DNA of 64,000 bases from Bacillota bacterium. Its GTDB lineage: Bacteria; Bacillota; UBA994; UBA5500. The notes below the pieces were generated by a model. It was not told the DNA's origin and did no database searches. It saw nothing but the letters and a program-made list of their open reading frames with translations. The number at the start of each line of letters is the position of its first letter. Positions within the stretch are counted from its first letter, which is position 1. Made by a program: the position numbers and the translations under genes. The stretch covers positions 1 to 64,000 of the forward strand of contig JAKOXL010000029.1 in assembly GCA_029781045.1 (NCBI GenBank), in the 5' to 3' direction. Shown one piece after another: positions 46,956 to 57,101 of this stretch.

Positions 46956-49334
46956 ATGGCTACACATGACGGAGGAAAAAGGGTGGGGGCAATGAAGCAA
47001 GTGGAAGGCGCGGGATCGCCGTTACCCCGGCTAGGTCTGCGCAGCATTCGCCGCGAATACCGGGCTATCGGCCAGGTGGAAGCGGAACCACGCCTATTCG
47101 TAGGCGAGAAAGAGTATAGTGCTTTGACCCTTTCGGAGCGGTTATCCTCTTCGTCAGACTACTTGCTATTACCTGATGGAGAGCAGATATCGCAGGGGCA
47201 GGCGCGAGCCAGTGGGTTGGCGGGCTTCGGTCGCGCTTATGATGGCACGTCCCTAGAGCCGTTTCCACTGCCACCGGAGTCCATGCTATGGCATGACTTT
47301 CGACAAGTTCCAGGTCCTTGGCAAGAGATCTACCCTTTAATCCTAACCCCCCCGGTGCGAAAGCCCTACGCCCATCTAGAATGGCTCCGTTACTGGGGCT
47401 TTTCCGGTGGGTTGTTTGGAACTCTGTATGAGGTGGGGGTGCCATTGGTCCGCTGGCTAAAAGACTATTTGGACCGAGTGCCGCAGCCGCGGGTCTTGGT
47501 AGTAGGGACCGCGACAGTGCAGAATTACATGTATCATCTGGCCAACAGAGAACGGGTTTGGCGACTGACTACTGAACACCGCTATCAAGAGGGTTGTCTG
47601 AATTTCATTTCTCCTGAGCTAGTTGTGGCTACCCCTCAGCTGGCAGAAACCACGTGGGATATCGTTTGCTTGGTAAACGCCCACATGTTCTTAGGGGAGG
47701 AGCATTCCCAGCTGGTTAATGTTTTGCAGACCCTGCCGCGTCGGCTGTTTGTTGGGCTGTTTGCCCATCGGGACTGGCAAGAGCGGACGGAGCAGCGTAT
47801 CCGTTGTGCTAGTCTGCTCGGTATTACAGCTGGCGGTTCTAACCACCTTATTTGGCACTATCTCCTACGCAACCCTAAGGAGATGCCGCGACCATTACCC
47901 GAGCCCCCAGCCATTCCTTTGCGGTCAGAGGGTGAGGTGCAAGAGCGAAGGGAACCTGATCTAGCTCCTTATAGTTTTGAACTCCGAAGCTTCATCCGCG
48001 ATGCCGAGCACTTTAGCCAAGTTTCGGGAACCCCTGTTCCTTTTCGGCCCTATTATAATCAAAGGCCCAATTATGGCACCTTAGACAGAAGGCAACTGGC
48101 TTGGTATCTCTATTGGCGACACGAGGTGCGGCAGGGCCGCTACTTAGAAACGGGGCTCGATTATATTCGATTACTAGCGCAGGAACTGGTTAATGGTTTC
48201 GGCGGCCAGAATGTTATGGAGCGCTATAGATTCTTGCAAGAGCTGTGGCTCCATTATCGTCAGGCGTACCCTTCGCTAGACAACTGGTTACCTGAATGGC
48301 TCTGCGACTACCTATTAGTCAATGAGTGTCCTCTGGATCCGCTGCTACCGCTATTGCAGGCTGCAAAACTAAGCATACCCACCCGATACCCGGACATGTT
48401 GTTAGAGCGTTTCCATTCCTGTGGTTGGCGATCAGTGCCCTTTTCGCTGCTGGAGCAGCTCTTGGGGATATCGCTGCGTCAGAGTCAGGTGTATACGTCG
48501 GAAGACCGTAAGATAATAGCAGAGACCGTTCTCCGTACTCTTCATAACATCGAAGCCAAGTGGATACAAGAGAACGGGCAGGGGATCCTAGCGCGGTATC
48601 GCCCGCCTCGGCCACTGACACTCAAACGTCTGCCATTTAGCAACACCCTCTTTGGACGAGCTACGCGGCTCATCTACTTCGGTCGTTACTATCCCTACAG
48701 CCAGCAAAGGGGATTCTTACAGCTACTACTTGCCGTAGTGAAAGAGAGCGAGAATCTACTTAGGGTCAAGCGGGGTTATCGAGGTCGTGTACGCACCGCC
48801 GCCGTGTCCGATCTAGTACCGAAGCTGGTGGAAGAGGCTTTTCTGCTGAAGCAACCGTCAACGAGAGTTACGATAGATAACGATCGGGTCAAAGAGTTGC
48901 TGGTCGAATCCGATGCAGTGCGAGACCTACTGCTGGCCAAGGCCAGCAAAGAGGGATCTGAAACGGATCCCACGGATGGAGAAGATAAAACGCCAGGAGC
49001 TGGGTTGGCGACGATGGTGGTGCAACATAATGCTACACTGATGGCAGAAGCATCGGAGTTGGAAGTCTATATCCGTCTGTTTGATGGTCTAGAGGATATG
49101 GAGATTAGGGCTTTAGCCGCTCTATTAGAAGACGATGGATGGGAAAAACTAATACATATCTGTCAAGAAAGGGCTATGATGCCCGAACTGTTGGTGGATC
49201 GCATCAATCAGGTGGCGCTGGAAGTACAAAACGATATCCTGATCGACACAACTAGTACACCACCCACAATAGTGGAAGATTACTTGCCGCAAGTTATTGG
49301 ACTGGTAAAGCACTTTGAGGCGCAGAAGAGGTGA
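46956..49334 (+). CDS. TerB-N/TerB-C domain-like protein
   Basis: 792 aa; YYNQRPNYGTLDRRQLAWYLYWRHEVRQGRYLETGLDYIRLLAQELVNG (TerB-N-like), RVTIDNDRVKELLVESDAVRDLL (TerB-C-like). Confidence 0.75.
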   Translation: MATHDGGKRVGAMKQVEGAGSPLPRLGLRSIRREYRAIGQVEAEPRLFVGEKEYSALTLSERLSSSSDYLLLPDGEQISQGQARASGLAGFGRAYDGTSLEPFPLPPESMLWHDFRQVPGPWQEIYPLILTPPVRKPYAHLEWLRYWGFSGGLFGTLYEVGVPLVRWLKDYLDRVPQPRVLVVGTATVQNYMYHLANRERVWRLTTEHRYQEGCLNFISPELVVATPQLAETTWDIVCLVNAHMFLGEEHSQLVNVLQTLPRRLFVGLFAHRDWQERTEQRIRCASLLGITAGGSNHLIWHYLLRNPKEMPRPLPEPPAIPLRSEGEVQERREPDLAPYSFELRSFIRDAEHFSQVSGTPVPFRPYYNQRPNYGTLDRRQLAWYLYWRHEVRQGRYLETGLDYIRLLAQELVNGFGGQNVMERYRFLQELWLHYRQAYPSLDNWLPEWLCDYLLVNECPLDPLLPLLQAAKLSIPTRYPDMLLERFHSCGWRSVPFSLLEQLLGISLRQSQVYTSEDRKIIAETVLRTLHNIEAKWIQENGQGILARYRPPRPLTLKRLPFSNTLFGRATRLIYFGRYYPYSQQRGFLQLLLAVVKESENLLRVKRGYRGRVRTAAVSDLVPKLVEEAFLLKQPSTRVTIDNDRVKELLVESDAVRDLLLAKASKEGSETDPTDGEDKTPGAGLATMVVQHNATLMAEASELEVYIRLFDGLEDMEIRALAALLEDDGWEKLIHICQERAMMPELLVDRINQVALEVQNDILIDTTSTPPTIVEDYLPQVIGLVKHFEAQKR

Positions 49335-50644
49335 GGCATATGACCATAGCAGTTCCTAAGCGGATTTCTAGCGCCCTTCTAGGCTCTTTGGCCGCTGGGG
49401 TTGTGCCCCGTATTGGTCTGGAGTATATAGCCGTGGGACGCCAACAGGAGATTAGGGCCTTATTACAGGATTTGGATAATATCGCTGCTGGCGGTGCTGC
49501 CTTTCGTTTGATTGTGGGGCGCTACGGCTCGGGCAAGAGCTTCTTACTACAGCTTATCCGCAATCATGCCATGGACCGCGGTTTTGTGGTAGCCGACGCC
49601 GACTTGTCGCCGGAACGTCGGCTGACAGGATCGCAACGACAAGGGGTAGCCACCTACCGGGAGCTAATGCGCAATCTAGCTACCAAGATTCGGCCCGATG
49701 GTGGTGCTTTACCGGCCATCTTAGAGCGTTGGATCGCCAATATTCAGATGCAGGTTGCCAAAAGCACCGGTCTAGATGCCACCAGTGATGCCTTCACTGC
49801 AGCGGTTGAGCGGCAGATGATGACGGTCATTGGTAAAATGGAAGAACTAGTTCACGGCTTTGACTTCGCTTCCGTACTAAGGAGTTATTGGAGAGGCTAC
49901 CGTCAGGGGAATGAGCAACTAAGAGACGCGGCTTTGCGTTGGTTGCGGGGTGAGTTTAGCACCAAGACCGAGGCCCGTCAGGCCCTTGGTGTGCGGGTTG
50001 TTATCGATGACGACTCCTGGTATGACTACATAAAGCTCGTAGCCCGTTTGGCGGTAGGGTTAGGATATAAGGGGTTAATCATCATACTGGATGAGATGGT
50101 AAATCTCTATAAGATTAGCCATGCCCAGTCGCGGCAGGCCAACTATGAGAAGTACCTAACCATGTTCAATGACACAATGCAAGGCAAGGCAAGCTACTTG
50201 GGTATCATTACTGCAGGTACCAGCCAGTTTGTTGAAGATACTCGCCGCGGGCTGTACAGCTATGAGGCACTGCGTTCGCGTCTGACAGAGAGTCGTTTAC
50301 TGCCCAGCGGGCTACTTGACACCCGGGGGCCCATTCTGCGGTTGGCCCTACTCAGTTACGAAGAGTTGTTTGTTCTGCTCTGCCGTCTCCGTGATATTCA
50401 TGCCGGTCACTATGGCTATGCTCCCCGCTTGGTGGATAGTCAGTTAATCTTGTTCCTGCAGGAGGCAGTGAATCGCTTAGGAGCCGAGGAGTTATTGACG
50501 CCACGAGAAGTAACTCGAGACTTCATAACTCTGCTTAACCTACTGGAGCAGAATCCGGAGCTGCAATTTGAACAGTTGCTTAAGGGAATGGAACTTCATA
50601 AGGAAGAGACAGATGAGGACGATCTGGCTGAGTTTGTGTTATGA
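49331..50644 (+). CDS. BrxD-like (DUF2791) P-loop ATPase
   Basis: VGRYGSGKSFLLQLIRNHAMDRGFVVADADLSPERRLTGSQRQGVATYRELM, LIIILDEMVNLYK; ATGA overlaps. Confidence 0.85.
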   Translation: MRHMTIAVPKRISSALLGSLAAGVVPRIGLEYIAVGRQQEIRALLQDLDNIAAGGAAFRLIVGRYGSGKSFLLQLIRNHAMDRGFVVADADLSPERRLTGSQRQGVATYRELMRNLATKIRPDGGALPAILERWIANIQMQVAKSTGLDATSDAFTAAVERQMMTVIGKMEELVHGFDFASVLRSYWRGYRQGNEQLRDAALRWLRGEFSTKTEARQALGVRVVIDDDSWYDYIKLVARLAVGLGYKGLIIILDEMVNLYKISHAQSRQANYEKYLTMFNDTMQGKASYLGIITAGTSQFVEDTRRGLYSYEALRSRLTESRLLPSGLLDTRGPILRLALLSYEELFVLLCRLRDIHAGHYGYAPRLVDSQLILFLQEAVNRLGAEELLTPREVTRDFITLLNLLEQNPELQFEQLLKGMELHKEETDEDDLAEFVL

Positions 50645-52782
50645 ATGAGTTTGCTCGCTTAGCACCTTTTATCAAAGAATATATATTTCGGCACGGATGG
50701 ACTGAGTTGCGGGAGATCCAAACTCAAGCTATCCAAGCAATCCTAGATACCGATGCTCATCTGTTGCTAAGTAGTGGTACCGCCTCCGGTAAGACCGAAG
50801 CAGCTTTCCTACCTATTCTGACGCTGCTGACGGACAATCCCGCCTCCAGTATTGGGGTACTCTATATTGGCCCCACCAAGGCCCTGATCAATGACCAGTT
50901 CTATCGCTTGCAGGGCCTGTTGGCTGAGGCCCACATCCCTGTCTGGAGTTGGCATGGAGACGTGGCAACCAGCTATAAGAAGCGTCTGCTACGTCAGCCC
51001 CAAGGGGTATTGCAAATCACTCCCGAATCATTGGAAAGTCTCCTTATCAATCAAAGACAGCACCTATGGGCCATGTTTCATGATTTGCGTTTTATTGTCA
51101 TTGACGAAGTTCATGTCTTCATGGGAAATGACCGGGGGCAACAGATTCTGTGCCAGTTAGGGCGTTTGATCGGTTACACCAGAGTTGAACCGCGGCGCGT
51201 AGGTTTATCTGCCACCTTAGGTGACGTGAAGGGAGCTTGCAGCTGGTTAGCCAGTGGCAGCCAGAAGGAGGTTTTGGCACCGTCTGTGACGGCCAGTGGG
51301 CAGAAACTCCGCCTTTCATTAGAACATTTCTATCGGCCAATGGAAGGAACAGAGAGAGTGACAGATGACCCCTATTACAGGTACATTTTCCAACAAAGCC
51401 TTGGACGCAAGTGCCTTATTTTCGCCAATCGGCGTAGTGAAACAGAGACTGTAATAAGTGCTTTACGCCAGATGGCGGCGGAGCAGGGTCTTCCTGATGT
51501 CTATCATGTACACCACGGCAGCGTGGCCCCAGCTTTACGCGTGGCGGCGGAAGCCGCCATGCGTGAACCTCATCAGCCGGCAGTGACGGCCGCCACGGTT
51601 ACGTTGGAGCTGGGCATTGACTTGGGGCAATTGGAGACCATAATTCAACTGGAAGCGCCCCATTCGGTGATGAGTTGGCTACAGCGTTTAGGCCGTTCGG
51701 GGAGACGAGGTGGGCCCCAGGAGATGCGCCTAGTTACCAGTGAGAGTGGGGCCGAAGGGATACAGGCGCCCTTGCCTTGGCAACTATTGCAAAGCATGGC
51801 TATTATTGAACTTTATCTGCGGGAGCGCTGGATTGAACCGGTGGAGCCACCACGCTACCCCTATAGTTTGCTTTACCAGCAGACCATGTCCATACTCTTG
51901 GCTGCTGGTGAACTGCAACCTACCCAATTGGAGCAGCGGGTGCTCACGTTGCCACCCTTTAGGCATGTGAGCCCGCAACGGTACCGTAGGCTCCTACAGC
52001 ATCTTCTGACCATTGGGCATTTGGAGCGTCTGGAAACAGGAGCCTTAATTGTCGGTCTTGCAGCGGAAAAGGTTGTCGGCAACTGGCGTTTCTATGCGGT
52101 TTTCCAGGACAGTAATGAGTATAGAGTGCATGACGGTACACGTGAAATTGGCAGTATAAACTACGAACCGGCGGTAGGTGACCTCATTGCCTTAGCAGGT
52201 TCCACCTGGAAAGTACGGGAAGTGGTGGTTTCTAGGCGACAGGTCTTGGTCCAGGCAGCACCCGGCCATGCTGTCACCTACTGGATTGGCATAAGCACCC
52301 CCATTCATCAGCGGGTACTAGGGAAGATGCGAGAGCTACTTCTGGGTGATGGCGACGACTACCCCTACCTGCGGCCGGGAGCTAGAGCCCGGTTAGAGGC
52401 GGCACGGCGCTGGGCGAAGGCTATGGGGCTTGCGGAGCGTAGTGTGGTGGCTCGGGGACAGAACTTCTTTTGGATTTTTCCGTGGAGGGGAAGCAAAGGC
52501 TTTTCCGCTCTGGAACGTGCCTTGCGTCAGCAGGGGTCGAATCTTGGTGTGCGCCATATCGCGGCATACTGTCCCTATTATTTAATGGTGGAAGCGGAGC
52601 ACGGGAGGGGGGACCGCTTGGAGGTGGTCATACAGCAACTGCAGGAAGAGATCAATAGGGGAGTCACTTTCTTGCAGGGATATCGGGTACCCCGTCTCAA
52701 CAAGTATGACGCTTTTCTACCCGCTGAACTGTTACGCCAATCCTATGAAGATGTTCAGCGCCCCGAACCGATTCATGCCTGA
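50641..52782 (+). CDS. DEAD/DEAH-box helicase (BrxHI/Lhr-like)
   Basis: LLSSGTASGKTEAAFLPIL, VIDEVHVF, LSATLGDV, RLGRSGRRGGPQEM. Confidence 0.9.
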   Translation: MNEFARLAPFIKEYIFRHGWTELREIQTQAIQAILDTDAHLLLSSGTASGKTEAAFLPILTLLTDNPASSIGVLYIGPTKALINDQFYRLQGLLAEAHIPVWSWHGDVATSYKKRLLRQPQGVLQITPESLESLLINQRQHLWAMFHDLRFIVIDEVHVFMGNDRGQQILCQLGRLIGYTRVEPRRVGLSATLGDVKGACSWLASGSQKEVLAPSVTASGQKLRLSLEHFYRPMEGTERVTDDPYYRYIFQQSLGRKCLIFANRRSETETVISALRQMAAEQGLPDVYHVHHGSVAPALRVAAEAAMREPHQPAVTAATVTLELGIDLGQLETIIQLEAPHSVMSWLQRLGRSGRRGGPQEMRLVTSESGAEGIQAPLPWQLLQSMAIIELYLRERWIEPVEPPRYPYSLLYQQTMSILLAAGELQPTQLEQRVLTLPPFRHVSPQRYRRLLQHLLTIGHLERLETGALIVGLAAEKVVGNWRFYAVFQDSNEYRVHDGTREIGSINYEPAVGDLIALAGSTWKVREVVVSRRQVLVQAAPGHAVTYWIGISTPIHQRVLGKMRELLLGDGDDYPYLRPGARARLEAARRWAKAMGLAERSVVARGQNFFWIFPWRGSKGFSALERALRQQGSNLGVRHIAAYCPYYLMVEAEHGRGDRLEVVIQQLQEEINRGVTFLQGYRVPRLNKYDAFLPAELLRQSYEDVQRPEPIHA

Positions 52783-52926
52783 AAATCCCAATGCATTTCT
52801 AAGGAGCTTAGGCTATAATGGGGCTGAAATTGCTTGGTACATAGAGAGAGAATTAAACTAGAATAGAGAGAAGAGAAAGAGAGAAAGAATGCCACCCTTT
52901 CTGCGCCATTCAGAAAGGGGGAAGGT

Positions 52927-53424
52927 GTGTTGTTCAAGACGAAACGGGGCCTCGTCAAGTTACTGGCCTCCATGTTGGTAGTAGTAGCAGTAGTTACTTT
53001 AGTACCTTTCGCTGCAGCGCCTGAGGAAGCGGAAGCAGCCACACGGTTTTCCAACCGCTATTCGGTTGTTGAAACCGCTCGCAAGTATATGGGACGACCC
53101 TATGTTTTCGGGGCTAATGGTCCTCGCAGTTTTGACTGCTCCGGTTTTACTCGCTATGTTTATCGTCTGCACGGCTATTACATTCCACGTACAGCTGCTA
53201 GCCAGTCGCGGGTAGGAGCATTTGTTGCAAAAGGAAATTGGCGCTATGGCGACCTAATTTTCTTCCGCAACACCTATAAGAAAGGCATTTCCCATGTGGG
53301 CATCTATGCAGGCAATGGACGCATTATCCATGCTTGGCCACGCAGTGGTGTTACGGTCCACAACTTCACCACTTATCGTTATCTCGCTACGAGATACGCA
53401 GGTGCTCGTCGTATTCTTAAGTAA
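52927..53424 (+). CDS. NlpC/P60 (C40) cell-wall peptidase
   Basis: FDCSGFTRYVYRLHGYYIPRTAASQ, SHVGIYAGNGRIIHA. Confidence 0.95.
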   Translation: MLFKTKRGLVKLLASMLVVVAVVTLVPFAAAPEEAEAATRFSNRYSVVETARKYMGRPYVFGANGPRSFDCSGFTRYVYRLHGYYIPRTAASQSRVGAFVAKGNWRYGDLIFFRNTYKKGISHVGIYAGNGRIIHAWPRSGVTVHNFTTYRYLATRYAGARRILK

Positions 53425-53438
53425 AGAAGCAGCACGAG

Positions 53439-53468
53439 GGCCGTTCGGGGGGAACGGCCTTTTTTTTG
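53439..53468 (+). terminator. Intrinsic terminator
   Basis: GGCCGTTC...GAACGGCC-TTTTTTTTG. Confidence 0.9.
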
Positions 53469-53528
53469 TCGCAGAGGAGAGGAAAAATGCTAAAATAAAA
53501 CAATACGAACCTAAAGGAGCCGATTGTA

Positions 53529-54431
53529 ATGGAGCGAGTTGTCAGTGTAGATCTAGGGGCGACAAGCCTTAAGGCGGCCCTCATCGATAGGACGGGAAAC
53601 ATTCTCTGTCGTAAAACCATCGCTACCAGTAAGGCAGGCCGGGCTGCTATTATTGAGCAGATGGTGACCGTGATTCAAGATCTGGCCCGCGGTGAGTCGG
53701 TGAAAGCGGTTGGTATTGGCACGCCAGGCTTTGTTGATAGCAAGATGGGAAGTGTGCTGCTGGCTACAAACATACCTGGTTGGAGTGGTACTCATCTGGC
53801 TCATACCTTACAGGAACACCTGGGTCTTCCCGTTGTAGTAGAAAACGACGCCAATGCGGCGGCGTTAGGAGAAGCCTGGAAGGGCGCGGGGCAGAGCTTG
53901 GAGAGCTTTATTATGATCACGCTGGGTACCGGCGTCGGCGGGGCCCTATATAGTCGCCGTACCGGTCTCTTGAGTGGTAGCGGCTTCCGAGGTGGCGAGA
54001 TAGGCCATGCTATTCTCTATCCGGGTGGTGCAGCCTGCGCCTGTGGACAAAAGGGCTGTGTAGAACAGTACTTATCCGGGCATGTTTTGGAGGCCAACTA
54101 TCTCCGCAGAACCAACAAGCGCCTGAGTAGCGCGGAGGTTCTAGCAGCCGCCGCAAAAGATGATGTGGCTCGTGGAATAGCTGAACGTTTCGCTTTTGAT
54201 TTGGCCGTGCTCATTACAAGTCTACAGAACATCTTTGATCCTGCCGGCTTTGTCATCGGTGGAGGCCTAGTTCACTGGCGGGCCACCTGGTGGTCCTGGC
54301 TGGATCGGAATGTGAGAGAGCAATGCGTACACGGAGGACGGGTCTGTCTTCTGCCAGCTGCCACCGGAAATGATGCGGGTCTCTATGGTGCTGCCTATCT
54401 TGCCTTTAGTAACCTGATGGGAGCTTTATAG
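53529..54431 (+). CDS. ROK family sugar kinase
   Basis: VSVDLGATSLKAALID, VENDANAAALGEA, CACGQKGCVEQY. Confidence 0.93.
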   Translation: MERVVSVDLGATSLKAALIDRTGNILCRKTIATSKAGRAAIIEQMVTVIQDLARGESVKAVGIGTPGFVDSKMGSVLLATNIPGWSGTHLAHTLQEHLGLPVVVENDANAAALGEAWKGAGQSLESFIMITLGTGVGGALYSRRTGLLSGSGFRGGEIGHAILYPGGAACACGQKGCVEQYLSGHVLEANYLRRTNKRLSSAEVLAAAAKDDVARGIAERFAFDLAVLITSLQNIFDPAGFVIGGGLVHWRATWWSWLDRNVREQCVHGGRVCLLPAATGNDAGLYGAAYLAFSNLMGAL

Positions 54432-54434
54432 ACT

Positions 54435-55577
54435 ATGAGGGCGATAATCAACGGTACGGTGATCAGCGGAGGAAGGGTTTGGCCCGACTATGGGGTGGTT
54501 TTTGACAGCAAAATCCGCGCCGTGGGTCCTGCCTGCGGGGTAGAGGCTTGGCCCATCAAGGAACGAATTGATGCTAAAGGGCTGATTGTGGCTCCTGGAC
54601 TGATTGATCTCCATATCCATGGCTGTGGAGGTCGTGATATGATGGATGCTACGCCGGAGGCTTTGGATACTATGGCAACCTGCTTAGCCCAGCATGGAGT
54701 CACGTCCTTTTTGCCGACTACCATGACCAGCAAGTGGGGAGAAGTGCAAAGGGCTTTGACTAACGTTCGGCAACTGGCGAATGATGATAATTGGACAAAG
54801 CAGGTGCGGGCACGCATACTAGGAGCGCACTTGGAAGGTCCCTTCTTGAACCCCAGTTATAAGGGGGCCCATGCTGCGGAGCACCTGTCTCTACCCAACT
54901 TCGAGCTTATTGCTGAATACTTAGATGTTATCCGCATAATCACGTTGGCCCCGGAGCTGGCGGGGGCGAGAACCTTGTTGGCGCAGCTGACGGCTTTTCC
55001 ACAGCTCGTGCTAGCTATGGGACATACAGGCGCCAGCTATGAAGAGGCCAAGGTTGCTATGGACTTAGGAGTGCGTCACGCCACCCATCTGTTCAATGCT
55101 ATGGCTCCTCTGCATCATCGGCAGCCAGGCGTAATCGGTGCAGTGCTGGCCAGTGGGCTCAGCGTTGAGCTCATCGCCGACGATTTGCATGTGCACCCCG
55201 GCCTATATTCACTTCTGTATAAGACTCTGGGCCGAGAAGGTTTGATTCTGGTTAGCGATTCCATGCGGGCTGCCGGCTTAGGTGATGGCTTATACGAACT
55301 TGGCGGTCAAAAGGTGTGGGTGGAAGGCGGCGCTGCCCGTCTGGCTGATGGAACGTTGGCAGGAAGTGTGGTTACCCTCAATCAGGCGGTAATCAACTTC
55401 CAGCGGGCCACCGGTTGTTCATTAGCTGAGGCGATTGGGCTGGCTACCCGCAATCCGGCGCGTCTGCTGGGTCTTGAGCAGAAAATCGGGGACCTGGCAG
55501 TGGGTATGGACGCAGACATAGTGATAATGGACAGGGATGGGCAGGTTCGACGCACCATTGTTGGCGGTAGGGGTTAA
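54435..55577 (+). CDS. nagA: N-acetylglucosamine-6-phosphate deacetylase
   Basis: GLIDLHIHGCGGRDMMDA, GAHLEGPFLNPSYKGAH, MGHTGASY, ATHLFNAM. Confidence 0.95.
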   Translation: MRAIINGTVISGGRVWPDYGVVFDSKIRAVGPACGVEAWPIKERIDAKGLIVAPGLIDLHIHGCGGRDMMDATPEALDTMATCLAQHGVTSFLPTTMTSKWGEVQRALTNVRQLANDDNWTKQVRARILGAHLEGPFLNPSYKGAHAAEHLSLPNFELIAEYLDVIRIITLAPELAGARTLLAQLTAFPQLVLAMGHTGASYEEAKVAMDLGVRHATHLFNAMAPLHHRQPGVIGAVLASGLSVELIADDLHVHPGLYSLLYKTLGREGLILVSDSMRAAGLGDGLYELGGQKVWVEGGAARLADGTLAGSVVTLNQAVINFQRATGCSLAEAIGLATRNPARLLGLEQKIGDLAVGMDADIVIMDRDGQVRRTIVGGRG

Positions 55578-55605
55578 GTTAAGCAGCAATACTGGGAAGA
55601 AGGTG

Positions 55606-56373
55606 ATGGTTATGCTAGACGACATTCGGCTAGAGATTTGTATAGATTCACTATCCTCGGCCCTGGCAGCTCAAGATGGTGGTGCCTGTCGGGTTGAACT
55701 ATGCGACAATTTGCTGGTAGGGGGGACTACTCCCAGTTACGGCATGATCAAGCAGGTGCGGCAGGTATTGACTATTGGGCTACACGTGCTGATTCGCCCC
55801 CGGCGGGGCGATTTCTATTACACCACCGACGAGTTAGCCATTATGCGGGAAGACATTCGGATAGCTAAGGGGCTGGGGGCTGACGGCGTCGTGTTAGGCG
55901 TGTTGCAGCCCGATGGCAATGTAGACATGCGGATAGCAGAGCAGTTGATTGGATTAGCGCGACCTATGAGCGTTACATGGCACCGGGCCTTTGACTTAAC
56001 ACGGGATCCGGTTCGCGCCTTGGAGGATATAATTGCCTTGGGCTGCGATTATCTACTGACATCAGGGCAACAGCCCACAGCTTGGGAAGGCAGAGAGTTG
56101 CTGGCGCGTTTGGTGGAGCAAGCTGCGGGTCGTATCGTTATTATGCCCGGGGGTGGGGTGCACGAGGAAAACATAGGGCGATTGCGACGGATAACTGGTG
56201 CCAGAGAGTTTCATTCCTCGGGGCGGCATACCATTCCTAGTGGTATGGAGTGGCAACGTCCCAACTTATATATGGGTGCATGGCAACAATCGGAGTACGA
56301 GCTGGTAGTCGTCGATAGAAGGCGGGTGGCGGCCATGCTGCGGGCAGCCTCGTTTTTGGAAAGAAATAACTAG
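55606..56373 (+). CDS. cutC: CutC family protein
   Basis: EICIDSLSSALAAQDGGACRVELCDNLLVGGTTPSYG, VLIRPRRGDFYY, TWHRAFD. Confidence 0.94.
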   Translation: MVMLDDIRLEICIDSLSSALAAQDGGACRVELCDNLLVGGTTPSYGMIKQVRQVLTIGLHVLIRPRRGDFYYTTDELAIMREDIRIAKGLGADGVVLGVLQPDGNVDMRIAEQLIGLARPMSVTWHRAFDLTRDPVRALEDIIALGCDYLLTSGQQPTAWEGRELLARLVEQAAGRIVIMPGGGVHEENIGRLRRITGAREFHSSGRHTIPSGMEWQRPNLYMGAWQQSEYELVVVDRRRVAAMLRAASFLERNN

Positions 56374-56572
56374 ACGCAAGAATGTTAAGTTATCTTAATA
56401 ACTTTATTTTTGTGCGGCATAACGTGAATTAGTATGCTATGATAGAGATGGAATAAATAGTAGCGATATGCTATGATTTTCGCAAAATCGCTCTTTACTC
56501 AGGTTTAGCTTTGCTGAATAACTATGCAACATAGTCCCGTTTCGAAGTCTAAGGAGGGAAGGAGGTAGAAAA

Positions 56573-56878
56573 ATGGCCAAGAGCCGACAAGAGCTGGAGT
56601 TGATGGTTGAAGAATTGAGCCGCTCCGTGGCAAGTCTCATGGAGGAGATCATCAACACCGGCGACATGCTAGCTGATGATCAGATGAAGCTGGCACTGCT
56701 TGAAGACAGCAATAGGCCGGACTATCAGGACTTGCGTGTCTATTACGTTCGCCGCCTAGTTCGCAACCGTCGCAAGCTAGAAGATCTCCGGAGCGCCTTA
56801 GATCGTCAGCAAGAGCAACTTGAGAGTGCAAAAGAGAAACTACGTAATGCTCCAGCGGAGGCACTAGTAGCGCAATAA
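56573..56878 (+). CDS. Small coiled-coil protein, unknown function
   Basis: 101 aa heptad-rich ORF; RBS AAGGAGG; terminator downstream. Confidence 0.6.
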   Translation: MAKSRQELELMVEELSRSVASLMEEIINTGDMLADDQMKLALLEDSNRPDYQDLRVYYVRRLVRNRRKLEDLRSALDRQQEQLESAKEKLRNAPAEALVAQ

Positions 56879-56904
56879 TCAGCTAAAGTAATAAGCTTTT
56901 TCAT

Positions 56905-56935
56905 AAAAAGACAGGCCTGTCGCTTGTCTTTTTTC
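56905..56935 (+). terminator. Intrinsic terminator
   Basis: AAAAGACA...TGTCTTTTTTC. Confidence 0.7.
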
Positions 56936-57101
56936 TTTTAGCAAGAAGGTTCCATAATATGGCTAGCAAGTAAATTGCAGGACTCCAGCTGTAAGGCTCG
57001 AATATAGTCCTCCAAGACCCAAGGGAGGAGTGGATGTTCTGCAACAAAAGGTTGCACCCGAGCGTCTCAGAGATAGCTAGATAGCAAAGGAGAGAGAGGC
57101 A

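Noticed and set aside
46956-52782. Complete BREX system
   Set aside because: No PglX methyltransferase, PglZ phosphatase, BrxA/BrxB or BrxL in the window; only BrxD-like and BrxHI-like members.
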